From assembly GCA_024762335.1 (NCBI GenBank), contig JANTHO010000016.1:1-46599 (forward strand): a DNA stretch of 46,599 bases. The letters run 5' to 3'. The DNA comes from Acidimicrobiia bacterium (lineage in GTDB: Bacteria; Actinomycetota; Acidimicrobiia; Spongiisociales; UBA5794). The notes under the pieces are model-generated. The model did not search any database, was not told the origin of the DNA, and was given only the letters and a program-made list of their open reading frames with translations. The position numbers were made by a program, and so were the translations under genes. Below, in pieces: positions 7,172 through 16,136 of this stretch (its first letter is position 1; every line of letters starts with the position of its first letter).

Positions 7172-8173
7172 GTGACAGAGCAGAAGAAGACGGTGTTCTC
7201 CGGTGTCCAACCGACCGGTGCGATGCACTACGGGGGCTATCTGGGGGCGTTCCGAAACTGGGTTGCACTCCAGGAAGACGACGCGTACGACGTCATCTAC
7301 TGCATCGTCGATCTCCATGCGATGACGGTTCCATACGATCCCCACGAGTTCAGCCGCCGGCGACTCGAAACGGCGAAGATGGTTCTCGCTCTCGGCATCG
7401 ACGCGGACAAGTCGCTGTTGTACATGCAGAGCCAGGTCCCCCAACACGCTGAACTGGCGTGGATCCTCGGCACGCTCACACCGACCGGTGTTCTCAACCG
7501 GATGACGCAGTACAAAGACAAGGTCGAAAAGGGCATCCCCTCCAGCCTGGGCCTCTACTCATACCCGGTTCTGATGGCGGCCGACATCCTGCTGTTCCAT
7601 GCCGATCTCGTTCCGGTGGGTGACGATCAGAAGCAGCATCTCGAGATGTCGCGCGATCTCGCGGCCCGGTTCAACAACCGGTTCGCCGAAGTCTTCCCGA
7701 TCCCGGAGCCGTTGATTCCGGAGACGTCGGCTCGCGTGATGTCGCTTGCCGATCCGACTTCGAAGATGTCCAAGAGCGACCCCAACCCCAAGAACCGGAT
7801 CAATCTCGACGACACGCCGGATGTCATCCGCAAGAAGATCAAGTCGGCCGTGACCGACTCCGATCCGGTCGTTCGCTACGACATCGAGACGAAGCCCGGG
7901 ATCTCAAACCTGCTCGAGATCATGTCGGCGACGACCGGTCGTTCGATCGAGAGCCTCTCCGACGAGTTCGGAACGGGTGGGTACGGACGGTTCAAGGAAG
8001 CGGTGGCGGAAGCGATCGTCGCGGAGTTGGCGCCCGTCCGGATGAAGCTCGAGGATCTCGACGACGCTGAAGTCGCTCGCATTCTTCAGAAGGGCGCGCT
8101 GGATGCCAGGACCTCCGCCGAGCGGTTCCAGCAGCAGGTCCGGGACGCCGTCGGTCTCGGCAGGATCGAGTAG
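7172..8173 (+). CDS. trpS: Tryptophanyl-tRNA synthetase
   Basis: 333 aa, normal for bacterial TrpRS. Class I motifs: N-terminal SGVQPTGAMHYGGYLGA (HIGH-like) and SKMSKSDPN (KMSKS). It charges tRNA-Trp in the cytoplasm. Start GTG 7172 has GAGGAGG four bases upstream. The preceding ATG at 7159 is out of frame and overlaps that site. It is divergent from cimA and followed by guaB3-guaA in the same direction. Confidence 0.97.
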   Translation: MTEQKKTVFSGVQPTGAMHYGGYLGAFRNWVALQEDDAYDVIYCIVDLHAMTVPYDPHEFSRRRLETAKMVLALGIDADKSLLYMQSQVPQHAELAWILGTLTPTGVLNRMTQYKDKVEKGIPSSLGLYSYPVLMAADILLFHADLVPVGDDQKQHLEMSRDLAARFNNRFAEVFPIPEPLIPETSARVMSLADPTSKMSKSDPNPKNRINLDDTPDVIRKKIKSAVTDSDPVVRYDIETKPGISNLLEIMSATTGRSIESLSDEFGTGGYGRFKEAVAEAIVAELAPVRMKLEDLDDAEVARILQKGALDARTSAERFQQQVRDAVGLGRIE

Positions 8174-8260
8174 CGGCCTTCGCTCCGCCGAATCTGAGCG
8201 CCGTGCACTGAGTACCCTGCCGGGTAACGGCCCCAACATTCGAACGGAAGGCATGTCCCA

Positions 8261-9418
8261 ATGGAGATCGACATCGGCATCGCAAAGTCGGGTCGGCGGG
8301 CCTACGGGTTCGACGACATCGCCATCGTCCCCTCCAGGCGGACTCGGGACCCCGAGGACATCGATCTGACCTGGGAAGTGGACGCGTTCACCTTCGATCT
8401 CCCACTCCTGGCGGCGGCGATGGATTCGGCGGTCGGCCCGCAGACGGCGATCGAGATTGCCCGATTGGGCGGCCTGGCGGTGCTCAACCTCGAAGGACTA
8501 TGGACGAAATATGCCGATCCCGGGCCGGTGTACGAAGAGATCGCCTCGCTCCCGGACGATCGCGCCACGAGACGAATGCAGGAACTGTACGCCGCGCCCG
8601 TCGACCCGGATCTGATCACGCAGCGGGTCGCTGAGATGAAGAGCGCGGGGATCATCGCCGCAGCGAGCCTCACCCCGCAGAACGTCACACGTCACATCGA
8701 TGCGGCGAAAGCCGGGGGACTCGACGTGCTCGTCGTGCAGGGAACCGTCGTGTCCGCAGAGCACGTGTCGTCGACGACCGAGCCGCTCGACCTGTTCAAG
8801 TTCATTCGCGAGGTCGAGATGCCCGTCATCGTCGGCGGCGTCGCCTCCTACTCCGGCGCCCTCCACCTGATGCGAACCGGTGCCGTTGCGGTCCTCGTGG
8901 GTGTCGGGCCCGGCGCCGCATGCACGACGCGTGCGGTTCTCGGAATCGGTGTGCCCCAGGCGACCGCGATCGCTGATGCTGCGGGGGCGAGAACGCGATA
9001 TCTCGAGGAGACCGGTCGGTACGTTCACGTCATCGCCGACGGTGGCATGCGGACCGGTGGCGACATCGCCAAAGCCATCGCCATGGGGGCCGATGCCGTC
9101 ATGCTCGGTTCACCATTCGCTGCAACCACGGAGGCGCCGGGGAGAGGGATGCACTGGGGGATGGCGACGTTCCATCCGACGCTGCCTCGCGGCTCGCGGG
9201 TCCGCGCCGGGGAGATCGGGACGATCGAGGAGTTGCTCGTCGGTCCCGCACACGAGAACGACGGAAGAAGGAACCTCTTCGGTGCGCTGCGGACTTCGAT
9301 GGCGACCACCGGCTACGCCAACGTGAAAGAATTCCAGAAGGCTGAGGTAATGGTTGCGCCGGCGCTCCAGACGGAGGGGAAGCGGCTGCAGCGGTCACAA
9401 GGCGTGGGGATGGGCTGA
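8261..9418 (+). CDS. guaB3: GuaB3-family IMP dehydrogenase-like protein
   Basis: 385 aa. This is an IMPDH/GMP-reductase TIM barrel without the CBS regulatory pair of GuaB. Visible features are FDDIAIVPS near the N-terminus, the catalytic Cys loop [17 protein letters not shown], and phosphate/substrate loops [14 protein letters not shown] and [12 protein letters not shown]. The subfamily is found in actinobacteria and cyanobacteria. A cyanobacterial GuaB3 has been reported to act as an IMP dehydrogenase; I cannot judge activity here. It ends two bases before guaA, so the pair would supply XMP then GMP. Start ATG 8261 follows GGAAGG. Confidence 0.9.
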   Translation: MEIDIGIAKSGRRAYGFDDIAIVPSRRTRDPEDIDLTWEVDAFTFDLPLLAAAMDSAVGPQTAIEIARLGGLAVLNLEGLWTKYADPGPVYEEIASLPDDRATRRMQELYAAPVDPDLITQRVAEMKSAGIIAAASLTPQNVTRHIDAAKAGGLDVLVVQGTVVSAEHVSSTTEPLDLFKFIREVEMPVIVGGVASYSGALHLMRTGAVAVLVGVGPGAACTTRAVLGIGVPQATAIADAAGARTRYLEETGRYVHVIADGGMRTGGDIAKAIAMGADAVMLGSPFAATTEAPGRGMHWGMATFHPTLPRGSRVRAGEIGTIEELLVGPAHENDGRRNLFGALRTSMATTGYANVKEFQKAEVMVAPALQTEGKRLQRSQGVGMG

Positions 9419-9420
9419 CG

Positions 9421-10986
9421 ATGGCGGCAACCGCCACCGGGCACGCTTCCGAAGGTGATTTCGACCGCGTGCTCGTCGTCGATTTCGGCGCCCAGTACGC
9501 CCAGCTGATCGCACGCCGTGTCCGGGAAGCCCATGTCTTTTCAGAGATCGTGCCGCGAGATATCTCCGCGGAGGCGGTCGCCGACAGATCACCGGTCGGG
9601 ATCATCCTGTCCGGCGGACCGGCATCGGTGCATGAGACCGGCGCCTACGGAATCGACGAAGCGATCTTCGATCTCGGAATCCCCGTCCTCGGCATCTGCT
9701 ACGGCCACCAGGTGATCGCAAGTGAACTCGGAGGGACGGTCGAGCGGAACGACATCGCGGAGTACGGACCGGCGGAACTGACCGTTGTGGGCGACTCGCT
9801 GATGTTCTCGGGATTGCCCGACGAGCAGCCCGTCTGGATGAGCCATCGCGACGCGGTCACCGAACCCCCAGCCGGTTTCACGGTGACCGCGTCGACAGCC
9901 GACTCTCCCGTCGCCGCGATGGAGGATGCGGCCAGGGGCCTCTTCGGTGTGCAGTTCCACCCCGAGGTGGTGCACACCCCGCGGGGCCAGGAGTTGCTCA
10001 AGCGATTCCTCTTCGATGCCTGCCGGGCACGACCGACGTGGACACACGCCGGGATTATCGAGCAGTCCGTCGCTGCCGTCCGCGAGGAGGTCGGCAGCGG
10101 CACCGTCATCTGCGGTCTTTCTGGAGGAGTCGATTCTTCGGTGGCCGCCGCTTTGGTGCACAAGGCGATCGGCGACCAGCTCGTCTGCGTGTTCGTCGAT
10201 CACGGTCTGCTCCGCAAAGGTGAAGCCGAACAGGTCGAGAAAACGTTCCGTCGCACGTTCGCGATGAACCTGATCCATGTCCAAGCGCAGGATCGGTTCC
10301 TGGAAGCGCTCGAGGGGGTCACCGATCCGGAGCGGAAGCGCAAGATCATCGGGGAGATGTTCATCCGGGTGTTCGAGGAGGTTGCTGCCGAGGTCTCCGA
10401 CGCGGCGTATCTGGTCCAGGGAACCCTGTATCCGGACGTGATCGAGTCCGGTACAAAGGACGCAGCGAAGATCAAGAGCCACCACAACGTGGGGGGTCTC
10501 CCGGAGGACATGACCCTGTCACTCATCGAGCCGTTGAGGGACCTGTTCAAGGACGAGGTCCGGGCCGTCGGAGAGGAGTTGGGTCTCCCCGAGGAGATCG
10601 TGTGGCGCCAACCGTTCCCCGGTCCCGGTCTCGCGGTGCGCATCATCGGCGACATCACCGAAGAGCGACTCGACATCCTTCGGGAAGCGGACGCGATCAT
10701 CCTCGACGAGGTTCACCGGGCCGGCCTGTACGGGGAGCTGTGGCAGACGTTCGGTGTACTGCCGGCGATCCGCACCGTCGGTGTCCAGGGCGACGGCCGG
10801 ACGTACGCCTATCCGCTGATCGTGCGTGCGGTGACGTCCGACGACGCCATGACCGCCGACTGGGCTCGGCTCCCCCACGACGTCCTCGCATCCATCTCGT
10901 CCCGTGTGATCAACGAGGTGCCCGGCATCAACCGGGTCGCGTACGACGTCTCGCCGAAACCCCCGGCCACCATCGAGTGGGAGTAA
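9421..10986 (+). CDS. guaA: GMP synthase (glutamine-hydrolysing)
   Basis: 521 aa, full length. An N-terminal class I glutamine amidotransferase domain has GICYGHQ (nucleophile Cys) and FHPEVVH (catalytic His/Glu). The ATP pyrophosphatase domain carries the P-loop GLSGGVDSS. The C-terminal dimerisation domain includes [13 protein letters not shown]. It converts XMP to GMP and is co-transcribed with guaB3. A 127-bp palindromic element begins at the last base of its stop codon. Confidence 0.98.
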   Translation: MAATATGHASEGDFDRVLVVDFGAQYAQLIARRVREAHVFSEIVPRDISAEAVADRSPVGIILSGGPASVHETGAYGIDEAIFDLGIPVLGICYGHQVIASELGGTVERNDIAEYGPAELTVVGDSLMFSGLPDEQPVWMSHRDAVTEPPAGFTVTASTADSPVAAMEDAARGLFGVQFHPEVVHTPRGQELLKRFLFDACRARPTWTHAGIIEQSVAAVREEVGSGTVICGLSGGVDSSVAAALVHKAIGDQLVCVFVDHGLLRKGEAEQVEKTFRRTFAMNLIHVQAQDRFLEALEGVTDPERKRKIIGEMFIRVFEEVAAEVSDAAYLVQGTLYPDVIESGTKDAAKIKSHHNVGGLPEDMTLSLIEPLRDLFKDEVRAVGEELGLPEEIVWRQPFPGPGLAVRIIGDITEERLDILREADAIILDEVHRAGLYGELWQTFGVLPAIRTVGVQGDGRTYAYPLIVRAVTSDDAMTADWARLPHDVLASISSRVINEVPGINRVAYDVSPKPPATIEWE

Positions 10987-11112
10987 CCCGACACGAACCC
11001 AGGGTTCTCTGCTTTGTATGTGACGTTGTGAGCCCGCGGTTCGCAGGGCCCTTCCATTCCGCGGGCCCGGGACGCCAAATAGGGCGCAGAGAACCCTGGG
11101 TTCGTGTCGGGT
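10986..11112. repeat. Palindromic intergenic element with 27-bp perfect terminal inverted repeats
   Basis: Arms 10986-11012 and 11086-11112 are exact reverse complements over 27 bp. Inside is a second inverted pair of 8 bp (11032-11039 with 11059-11066). Each long arm contains the palindrome GAACCC-W-GGGTTC. The block CGGTTCGCAGGG (11037-11048) recurs at 13848-13859 in a second, related element. It may act as guaA terminator and could be a small non-coding mobile element or REP-like repeat. Confidence 0.8.
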
Positions 11113-11182
11113 AGCGCTCAAGGAGGGGGAGGGGACGGTCGATATCTGCATCACGGTCTGATGTGGACTTCGAGGTACTTCC

Positions 11183-13720
11183 GTGAACTGGAACGATGAT
11201 CCAGAGCTGCAGAAAATGTTCGTCGACGAGGTGTCCGAGCGATCCGCGAGGCTCGTCGACGGCGGTCGTTCGCTCCGGGCCGGAACGCTGACATCGCAAG
11301 AAGCCGGTGATCTCATGCGCGAAGGTCACACCATCAAGGGAACGGGCCGGGTCATGGGATACGACGATGTCGCATCGGCGGGACTCATGCTCGAGATGCT
11401 CTGGCGATGGATCCAGCACGGAGACATCGAACCGGCTCCGCTCTTCGGCAGGCTGCTCGAGGGCCTCGGGGCGGCGATTCCCCGTGCCCTGGAGGACCCC
11501 GCGGAACTCATCGAAGCGATGTCGGCAGTCCACGAGTTCTTCGAAGATCAGTCCCTTCCCGAGGAGCTCCCGCCGCCTCCCGCGGCTCGGTCGGAACCCA
11601 TGCCCGCGGCATACGAGAATTCAGAGTCAGAAGCCGTCCAGCCCCGAGGGACGCCGATCGAGCCGACCACGGTCGACACTGCCGGTGTCGCCGCCGCGGC
11701 CGGGCCGGCGGACCAGACCGCCGTATCTTCCCAGGAAGCGTTCGCAGATCTTCGTCGATCGATGGCCGACGACTTGTCGATTCCGAAACCCGGCGTGCCG
11801 ACGCAACCCAACGTCATCGTGGATGATGTCGTCACGTTCGGGCGTCAGGCGCCCACGACCGAGCCGTCAGAGTCTCCGGTCTCGCCGCAGCAACCGGCGA
11901 TGCCTCCGCCGATCGTTGATGGAGGAGCCGGTTCCGTCATCGCGTTTCCCCACTCCGACGGAACCGTTGAAGCGGCTCCGTCACCGCAAAGCTCTGAGAG
12001 CGAAGGCCATACATCTGTCGATCGTGCCGATGTCGTGGTTCTGCCATCGAAGAAGAAGCGCCGGACCCCGTCCGAGTCTGAAGCGGGTGATCTCGGCGGG
12101 CTCATCGGTGCGGTCCAGTCGTGGGCCGCCGAGGAGGCAATCTCCGTCAACGCAGGGCGCCTCTACGGGCTGGTCGATCACATCGTGTCACTCCGGATGG
12201 ATGTCGACGCCGTTCGGGACCAACTCGTCGAACTCGCACAGGTGGCTGCAGCGGATCCGTTCTTCGCCGAGCGGATTGCGGCCATCGCCGATGGGATCGC
12301 TCCGATCCTCAAGGCTTCGGAAGAGATCGAAGCCCGGTCATTGGGGCTTGCCGCGGAGCCGCTCCGACGCGTCACGAATACGTTGCCGCAACTCGGCCGG
12401 TATCTGAGCCGAAAGACCGGAAAGGAACTTCGCGTCGAACTGGTCGGCGACGACGTTCTCGTCGACCGGAAGGTTCTCGAACTGCTCGGCGATGCGATCC
12501 GCCAGCTCGTCGTGAACGCCGCCGTGCACGGCATCGAGGACATGGACACGAGGCTGGGGGCCGGGAAGCCGGGGACTGGGACGATCCGCATCGAGGCGAA
12601 CCAAGCAGATGTGAATCTCGAAGTGACGGTCAGCGACGACGGTCGCGGGATCCACTGGCAGTCCGTGGCCGACAGGGGGTCGACGCTGGGTCTCCTCGAC
12701 GCCGATTCCGAACTCTCTCCTGAGGCCCTGCGGTCGCTCCTCTACCGTTCGGGGTTCTCGACTCGGGACAATGAAGACGAATTGGCCGGTGACGGCGAAG
12801 GGCTGGCGATCGTACGAGATGCGGTCGACGCGGTGAACGGGTCGATGACGCTGCAGAGCATTCCCGGGGAGAGGACGACAGTATCGCTGGTCGTGCCCAC
12901 ACACCAGGCGATGCAGAAGGCACTTCTCGTCGAAGAGGGAGGGATCGTCTGGGGGATCCCGGAGACGGCCGTATGCGACATCGTCGAGATGAGATCGGCT
13001 GTGATCGCCGTCACCGACAACGAAACGGTCCTCGAGCGGATCGAAGGCAACGTTGCGTTCGCCTCATTCGGGAGCTTGATGGGGCTGGCATCCGACGGCG
13101 TCCCGGCGTTCGTCGTCGTCGTTGAGAGCGCGGTCGGCCAGGTGGCGCTCGGTGTCGAGAACGTGGTGGGCACGCGTCGGGTTGCCCCAAAGGAGATCGG
13201 GCCGGTGCTTGCCGACGCCGATGCCATCACCGGTGCCGCGCTCCTCGGCGGAGAAGAGGTCGTGCTGCTCGTCGACACGACGGAACTCGCCGAGCGTCAA
13301 CGCGACGCCGCATCCGAAGGCCCCGTGTTCGCACCCGCAAAGGTTCTCATCGTTGACGACTCTCGCGGAGTTCAACAGGTCGTGTCCTCAGCGCTTGCGA
13401 CCAGCGGTTTCAACACTTCGGTCGCAGCCAGCGTCGCCGAGGCACTCGGCGCGCTCCACTCGGGATCGTTCGACGGACTCGTCGTCGACTTCTCGATGCC
13501 GCGCGCGGACGGCGTTGCCCTTGCCCACATGGTTCGTCAACGTCACGGAGATCTACCGATAGTGATGCTCTCCGGTGTCGCCGAGGGCGAGGACATCGAC
13601 CGGGCCCGAGAAGCCGGGGTCGACGCGTTCTTCGGCAAGGACGACTTCCGTGAGGGCGGTCTCGCCGAGAAACTCAGAGAGCTGATCAGTGCTCGACGCG
13701 CCCGAGAGCGCACGGCCTGA
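11183..13720 (+). CDS. CheA-like hybrid histidine kinase (HPt-HATPase-CheW-REC)
   Basis: 845 aa. An N-terminal HPt domain has phospho-accepting His49 in GHTIKGTG. A long Pro/Ser-rich linker (about 120-310) follows, then a dimerisation helix region and a CheA-type ATPase with N-box NAAVHGIED (about 445), DDGRGI and GEGLAIV. Next come a CheW-like domain and a C-terminal receiver domain with the acidic pair VDDS (about 720), acceptor Asp in VDFSMP (about 770) and Lys in FFGKDD. This is the FrzE/ChpA/PixL architecture. No receptor, CheR, CheB or separate CheW gene is in the window, so its input and output are unknown. Start GTG 11183 follows CGAGG. Confidence 0.9.
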   Translation: MNWNDDPELQKMFVDEVSERSARLVDGGRSLRAGTLTSQEAGDLMREGHTIKGTGRVMGYDDVASAGLMLEMLWRWIQHGDIEPAPLFGRLLEGLGAAIPRALEDPAELIEAMSAVHEFFEDQSLPEELPPPPAARSEPMPAAYENSESEAVQPRGTPIEPTTVDTAGVAAAAGPADQTAVSSQEAFADLRRSMADDLSIPKPGVPTQPNVIVDDVVTFGRQAPTTEPSESPVSPQQPAMPPPIVDGGAGSVIAFPHSDGTVEAAPSPQSSESEGHTSVDRADVVVLPSKKKRRTPSESEAGDLGGLIGAVQSWAAEEAISVNAGRLYGLVDHIVSLRMDVDAVRDQLVELAQVAAADPFFAERIAAIADGIAPILKASEEIEARSLGLAAEPLRRVTNTLPQLGRYLSRKTGKELRVELVGDDVLVDRKVLELLGDAIRQLVVNAAVHGIEDMDTRLGAGKPGTGTIRIEANQADVNLEVTVSDDGRGIHWQSVADRGSTLGLLDADSELSPEALRSLLYRSGFSTRDNEDELAGDGEGLAIVRDAVDAVNGSMTLQSIPGERTTVSLVVPTHQAMQKALLVEEGGIVWGIPETAVCDIVEMRSAVIAVTDNETVLERIEGNVAFASFGSLMGLASDGVPAFVVVVESAVGQVALGVENVVGTRRVAPKEIGPVLADADAITGAALLGGEEVVLLVDTTELAERQRDAASEGPVFAPAKVLIVDDSRGVQQVVSSALATSGFNTSVAASVAEALGALHSGSFDGLVVDFSMPRADGVALAHMVRQRHGDLPIVMLSGVAEGEDIDRAREAGVDAFFGKDDFREGGLAEKLRELISARRARERTA

Positions 13721-13748
13721 CCGAGCCGCCGAGACCCGGCTGCAAGTG

Positions 13749-13859
13749 CCCTGCGAACCCTGGGTTCGTACGCGCGCATAGGTGTCTCCACGGCCCACAG
13801 AAGGCTCGCCATCGCCCGGACGGGTGGCAATTGGTGCTGTTGTAGTTCGGTTCGCAGGG
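13749..13859. repeat. Second palindromic intergenic element, related to 10986-11112
   Basis: Terminal inverted repeats of 11 bp (13749-13759 with 13849-13859). It contains the palindrome GAACCC-T-GGGTTC (13755-13767) and the 12-mer CGGTTCGCAGGG (13848-13859), both also present in the element after guaA. The two copies lie on either side of the hybrid kinase gene. The right end abuts the pcrA promoter. Confidence 0.65.
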
Positions 13860-13864
13860 GTCCC

Positions 13865-13870
13865 TACACT
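13865..13870 (+). promoter_or_regulatory. -10 box of a probable leaderless pcrA promoter
   Basis: TACACT ends 8 bases before the pcrA ATG, leaving no room for a ribosome-binding site. A weak TTGTAG lies 19 bases upstream. Similar TANNNT boxes 6-9 bases before starts occur at several other genes in this window. Confidence 0.5.
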
Positions 13871-13878
13871 CGGCGTTC

Positions 13879-16059
13879 ATGCCCGACTCCCCCCTCTTCG
13901 AAGGTCTCAATCCGTCACAGCGTCACGCGGTCGCCGCAACCGAGGGGCCCGTGCTCGTCGTAGCCGGGGCCGGTTCGGGCAAGACACGGGTTCTCACACA
14001 CCGCATCGCACACCTCATTCGCGACCTGGGCGTCTCGCCCTACTCGATACTGGCGATCACGTTCACGAACAAGGCGGCATCCGAGATGCGTGAGCGCGTA
14101 GCGAACCTCGTCGGAGGCGTCACCGCCGGCATGTGGGTCTCGACGTTCCACAGCGCATGCGTACGGATCCTCCGTCGGGAGGCTCCGCGTCTTGGGTACC
14201 GGTCGTCGTTCTCGATCTACGACGATGCCGATTCGGTCCGTCTCGTCACCATGTGCGTCCGGGATCTCGATCTCGACCCGAAACAGTTCCCGCCGAAAGC
14301 CATTCGGGCTTCGATCTCCAACGCGAAGAACGAACTGATCGACTACGAGACGTATGCGCAGAATGGAGAGGGGTTCTATCACGAGAAGGTCTCGGACGTG
14401 TACCGCCTCTACCAGCAGCGTCTCGTCGAAGCGTCGGCCGTGGACTTCGACGACATCCTCAATCTGACGGTCGAGATCTTCCAGGCGTTCCCGGACGTGC
14501 TCATCCAGTACCAGCAGCAGTTCCAGTACGTGATGGTCGATGAATACCAGGACACGAACCACGCCCAGTACATGCTGGTGAAGATGCTCTCAGGCGCGCA
14601 CCGGAACGTGTTCGTCGTTGGTGACGCCGACCAATCGGTGTACGCCTTTCGGGGCGCCGACATGCGCAACATCCTGGATTTCGAGAAGGATTACGACGAT
14701 GCAACCGTGATCCTTCTCGAGCAGAACTACCGGTCGACTCAGAGCATCCTCGATGCGGCGAACGCGGTCATCTCGAACAACGAATCGCATCGGCCGAAAC
14801 GTCTCTGGACCGACGAGGGCCCCGGCACGGAGATCGTCACATTCGAGGCGAAGGACGAGCAGGACGAGGCCATGTTCATCGCCGACCGGATCCGGGACCT
14901 CGAACGGGACGGAACGGCGTTGTCGGACATCGCCGTGTTCTACCGCACGAACGCTCAGAGCCGCGTCGTCGAAGAAGTGTTCGTCCGGTACGGCATCCCG
15001 TATCAGGTCGTCGGCGGGTTGAAGTACTACGACCGCAAGGAGGTCAAGGACGCGCTCGCGTATCTGCGGGCCGTCGTCAACCCGGACGATCAGGTGGCGT
15101 TGAAGCGCATCATCAATGTGCCGAAGCGAGCAATCGGAAATACGAGCGTCGCCCACGTCGACCGGTTCGCCGAGTCGCAAGGGATCGGATTCATGGCTGC
15201 CCTGCGGCGGATCGATGAGAACTCGCGGCTGACGGCACGGGCCCAACGCTCGATCGCAGAGTTCGTCGAGTTGATGGATTTCTTGACCGAAAAGGCGGGG
15301 GAGGGCCCGGCGGCGGCGATCGATGCAGTACTCGACGCGACCGGATACCTCGACATGATCCGTTCCGACCGATCGATCGAGGCGATGGGGCGGGAGGAGA
15401 ACCTCAAGGAACTCGCCTCCGCCGTCGCAGAATTCGAGGAGCTCGGTCCCGAATCGATGGGACCGGACGAATGGGCGGAACTGGATGCCACGACGAAACT
15501 CGGTCTCTTCCTCGAGTCGATCAGCCTCGTCGCTGACATCGACGCCTATGAGGACCGGGACCAGGTGACGTTGATGACGCTCCACAACGCCAAAGGACTC
15601 GAGTTTCCGATCGTGTTCATCACCGGGATGGAGGAAGGGATTTTCCCCCACTTCCGGTCGCTGGGCAGCCCCAAGGAACTCGAGGAAGAGCGACGCCTTT
15701 GCTACGTGGGGATCACGAGAGCGGAGGAGCGACTCTTCCTCACCCGGGCGTGGAGCCGCAACCTGTGGGGTCAATCCCAGTACAACGGTCCGAGCCGGTT
15801 CCTCGGTGAGATCCCGGACCATCTGAAGGACGGCGTGAAGCGGAAGACCACTCCGACTCGGACCGCGGCCGGCCGGCCGGAGGCGACGGGGAGCGGTGTC
15901 GAGGTCGCTGCGGGCGACCGGGTTCGCCACAGCGCCTGGGGTGAGGGGACGGTCGTCCAGGTCGTCGGCAGCGGCGACGGGGCAGAGGCCGTGGTCGCGT
16001 TCGACGACAAGGGCGAGAAGCGGCTGCTGCTCGCCTGGGCCCCGCTCGAGCTCGCGTAG
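13879..16059 (+). CDS. pcrA: UvrD/PcrA-family superfamily 1 DNA helicase
   Basis: 726 aa. Motifs in order: LNPSQRHAV (Q motif), Walker A AGAGSGKTRVL, TFTNKAA (Ia), VDEYQDTN (II), GDADQSVYAFRGA (III), EQNYRST (IV), TLHNAKGLEFP (V) and YVGITRAEERL (VI). A C-terminal PcrA Tudor-like domain (DRVRHSAWGEGTV) binds RNA polymerase in known family members. It is a 3'-5' helicase of DNA repair and replication-transcription conflict resolution. ATG 13879 is apparently leaderless. Confidence 0.95.
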   Translation: MPDSPLFEGLNPSQRHAVAATEGPVLVVAGAGSGKTRVLTHRIAHLIRDLGVSPYSILAITFTNKAASEMRERVANLVGGVTAGMWVSTFHSACVRILRREAPRLGYRSSFSIYDDADSVRLVTMCVRDLDLDPKQFPPKAIRASISNAKNELIDYETYAQNGEGFYHEKVSDVYRLYQQRLVEASAVDFDDILNLTVEIFQAFPDVLIQYQQQFQYVMVDEYQDTNHAQYMLVKMLSGAHRNVFVVGDADQSVYAFRGADMRNILDFEKDYDDATVILLEQNYRSTQSILDAANAVISNNESHRPKRLWTDEGPGTEIVTFEAKDEQDEAMFIADRIRDLERDGTALSDIAVFYRTNAQSRVVEEVFVRYGIPYQVVGGLKYYDRKEVKDALAYLRAVVNPDDQVALKRIINVPKRAIGNTSVAHVDRFAESQGIGFMAALRRIDENSRLTARAQRSIAEFVELMDFLTEKAGEGPAAAIDAVLDATGYLDMIRSDRSIEAMGREENLKELASAVAEFEELGPESMGPDEWAELDATTKLGLFLESISLVADIDAYEDRDQVTLMTLHNAKGLEFPIVFITGMEEGIFPHFRSLGSPKELEEERRLCYVGITRAEERLFLTRAWSRNLWGQSQYNGPSRFLGEIPDHLKDGVKRKTTPTRTAAGRPEATGSGVEVAAGDRVRHSAWGEGTVVQVVGSGDGAEAVVAFDDKGEKRLLLAWAPLELA

Positions 16060-16136
16060 CCGACAACCTCGAATGGGCGATCGACCCTGGTCGGTCCCCG
16101 TCATATGCGCGACGCTATCCCCAACAGGAGGATGAT

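Noticed and set aside
7159-7175. ATG 7159 as start of a short upstream ORF or of trpS
   Set aside because: It is out of frame with TrpRS and its codons form the GAGGAGG ribosome-binding site of GTG 7172.
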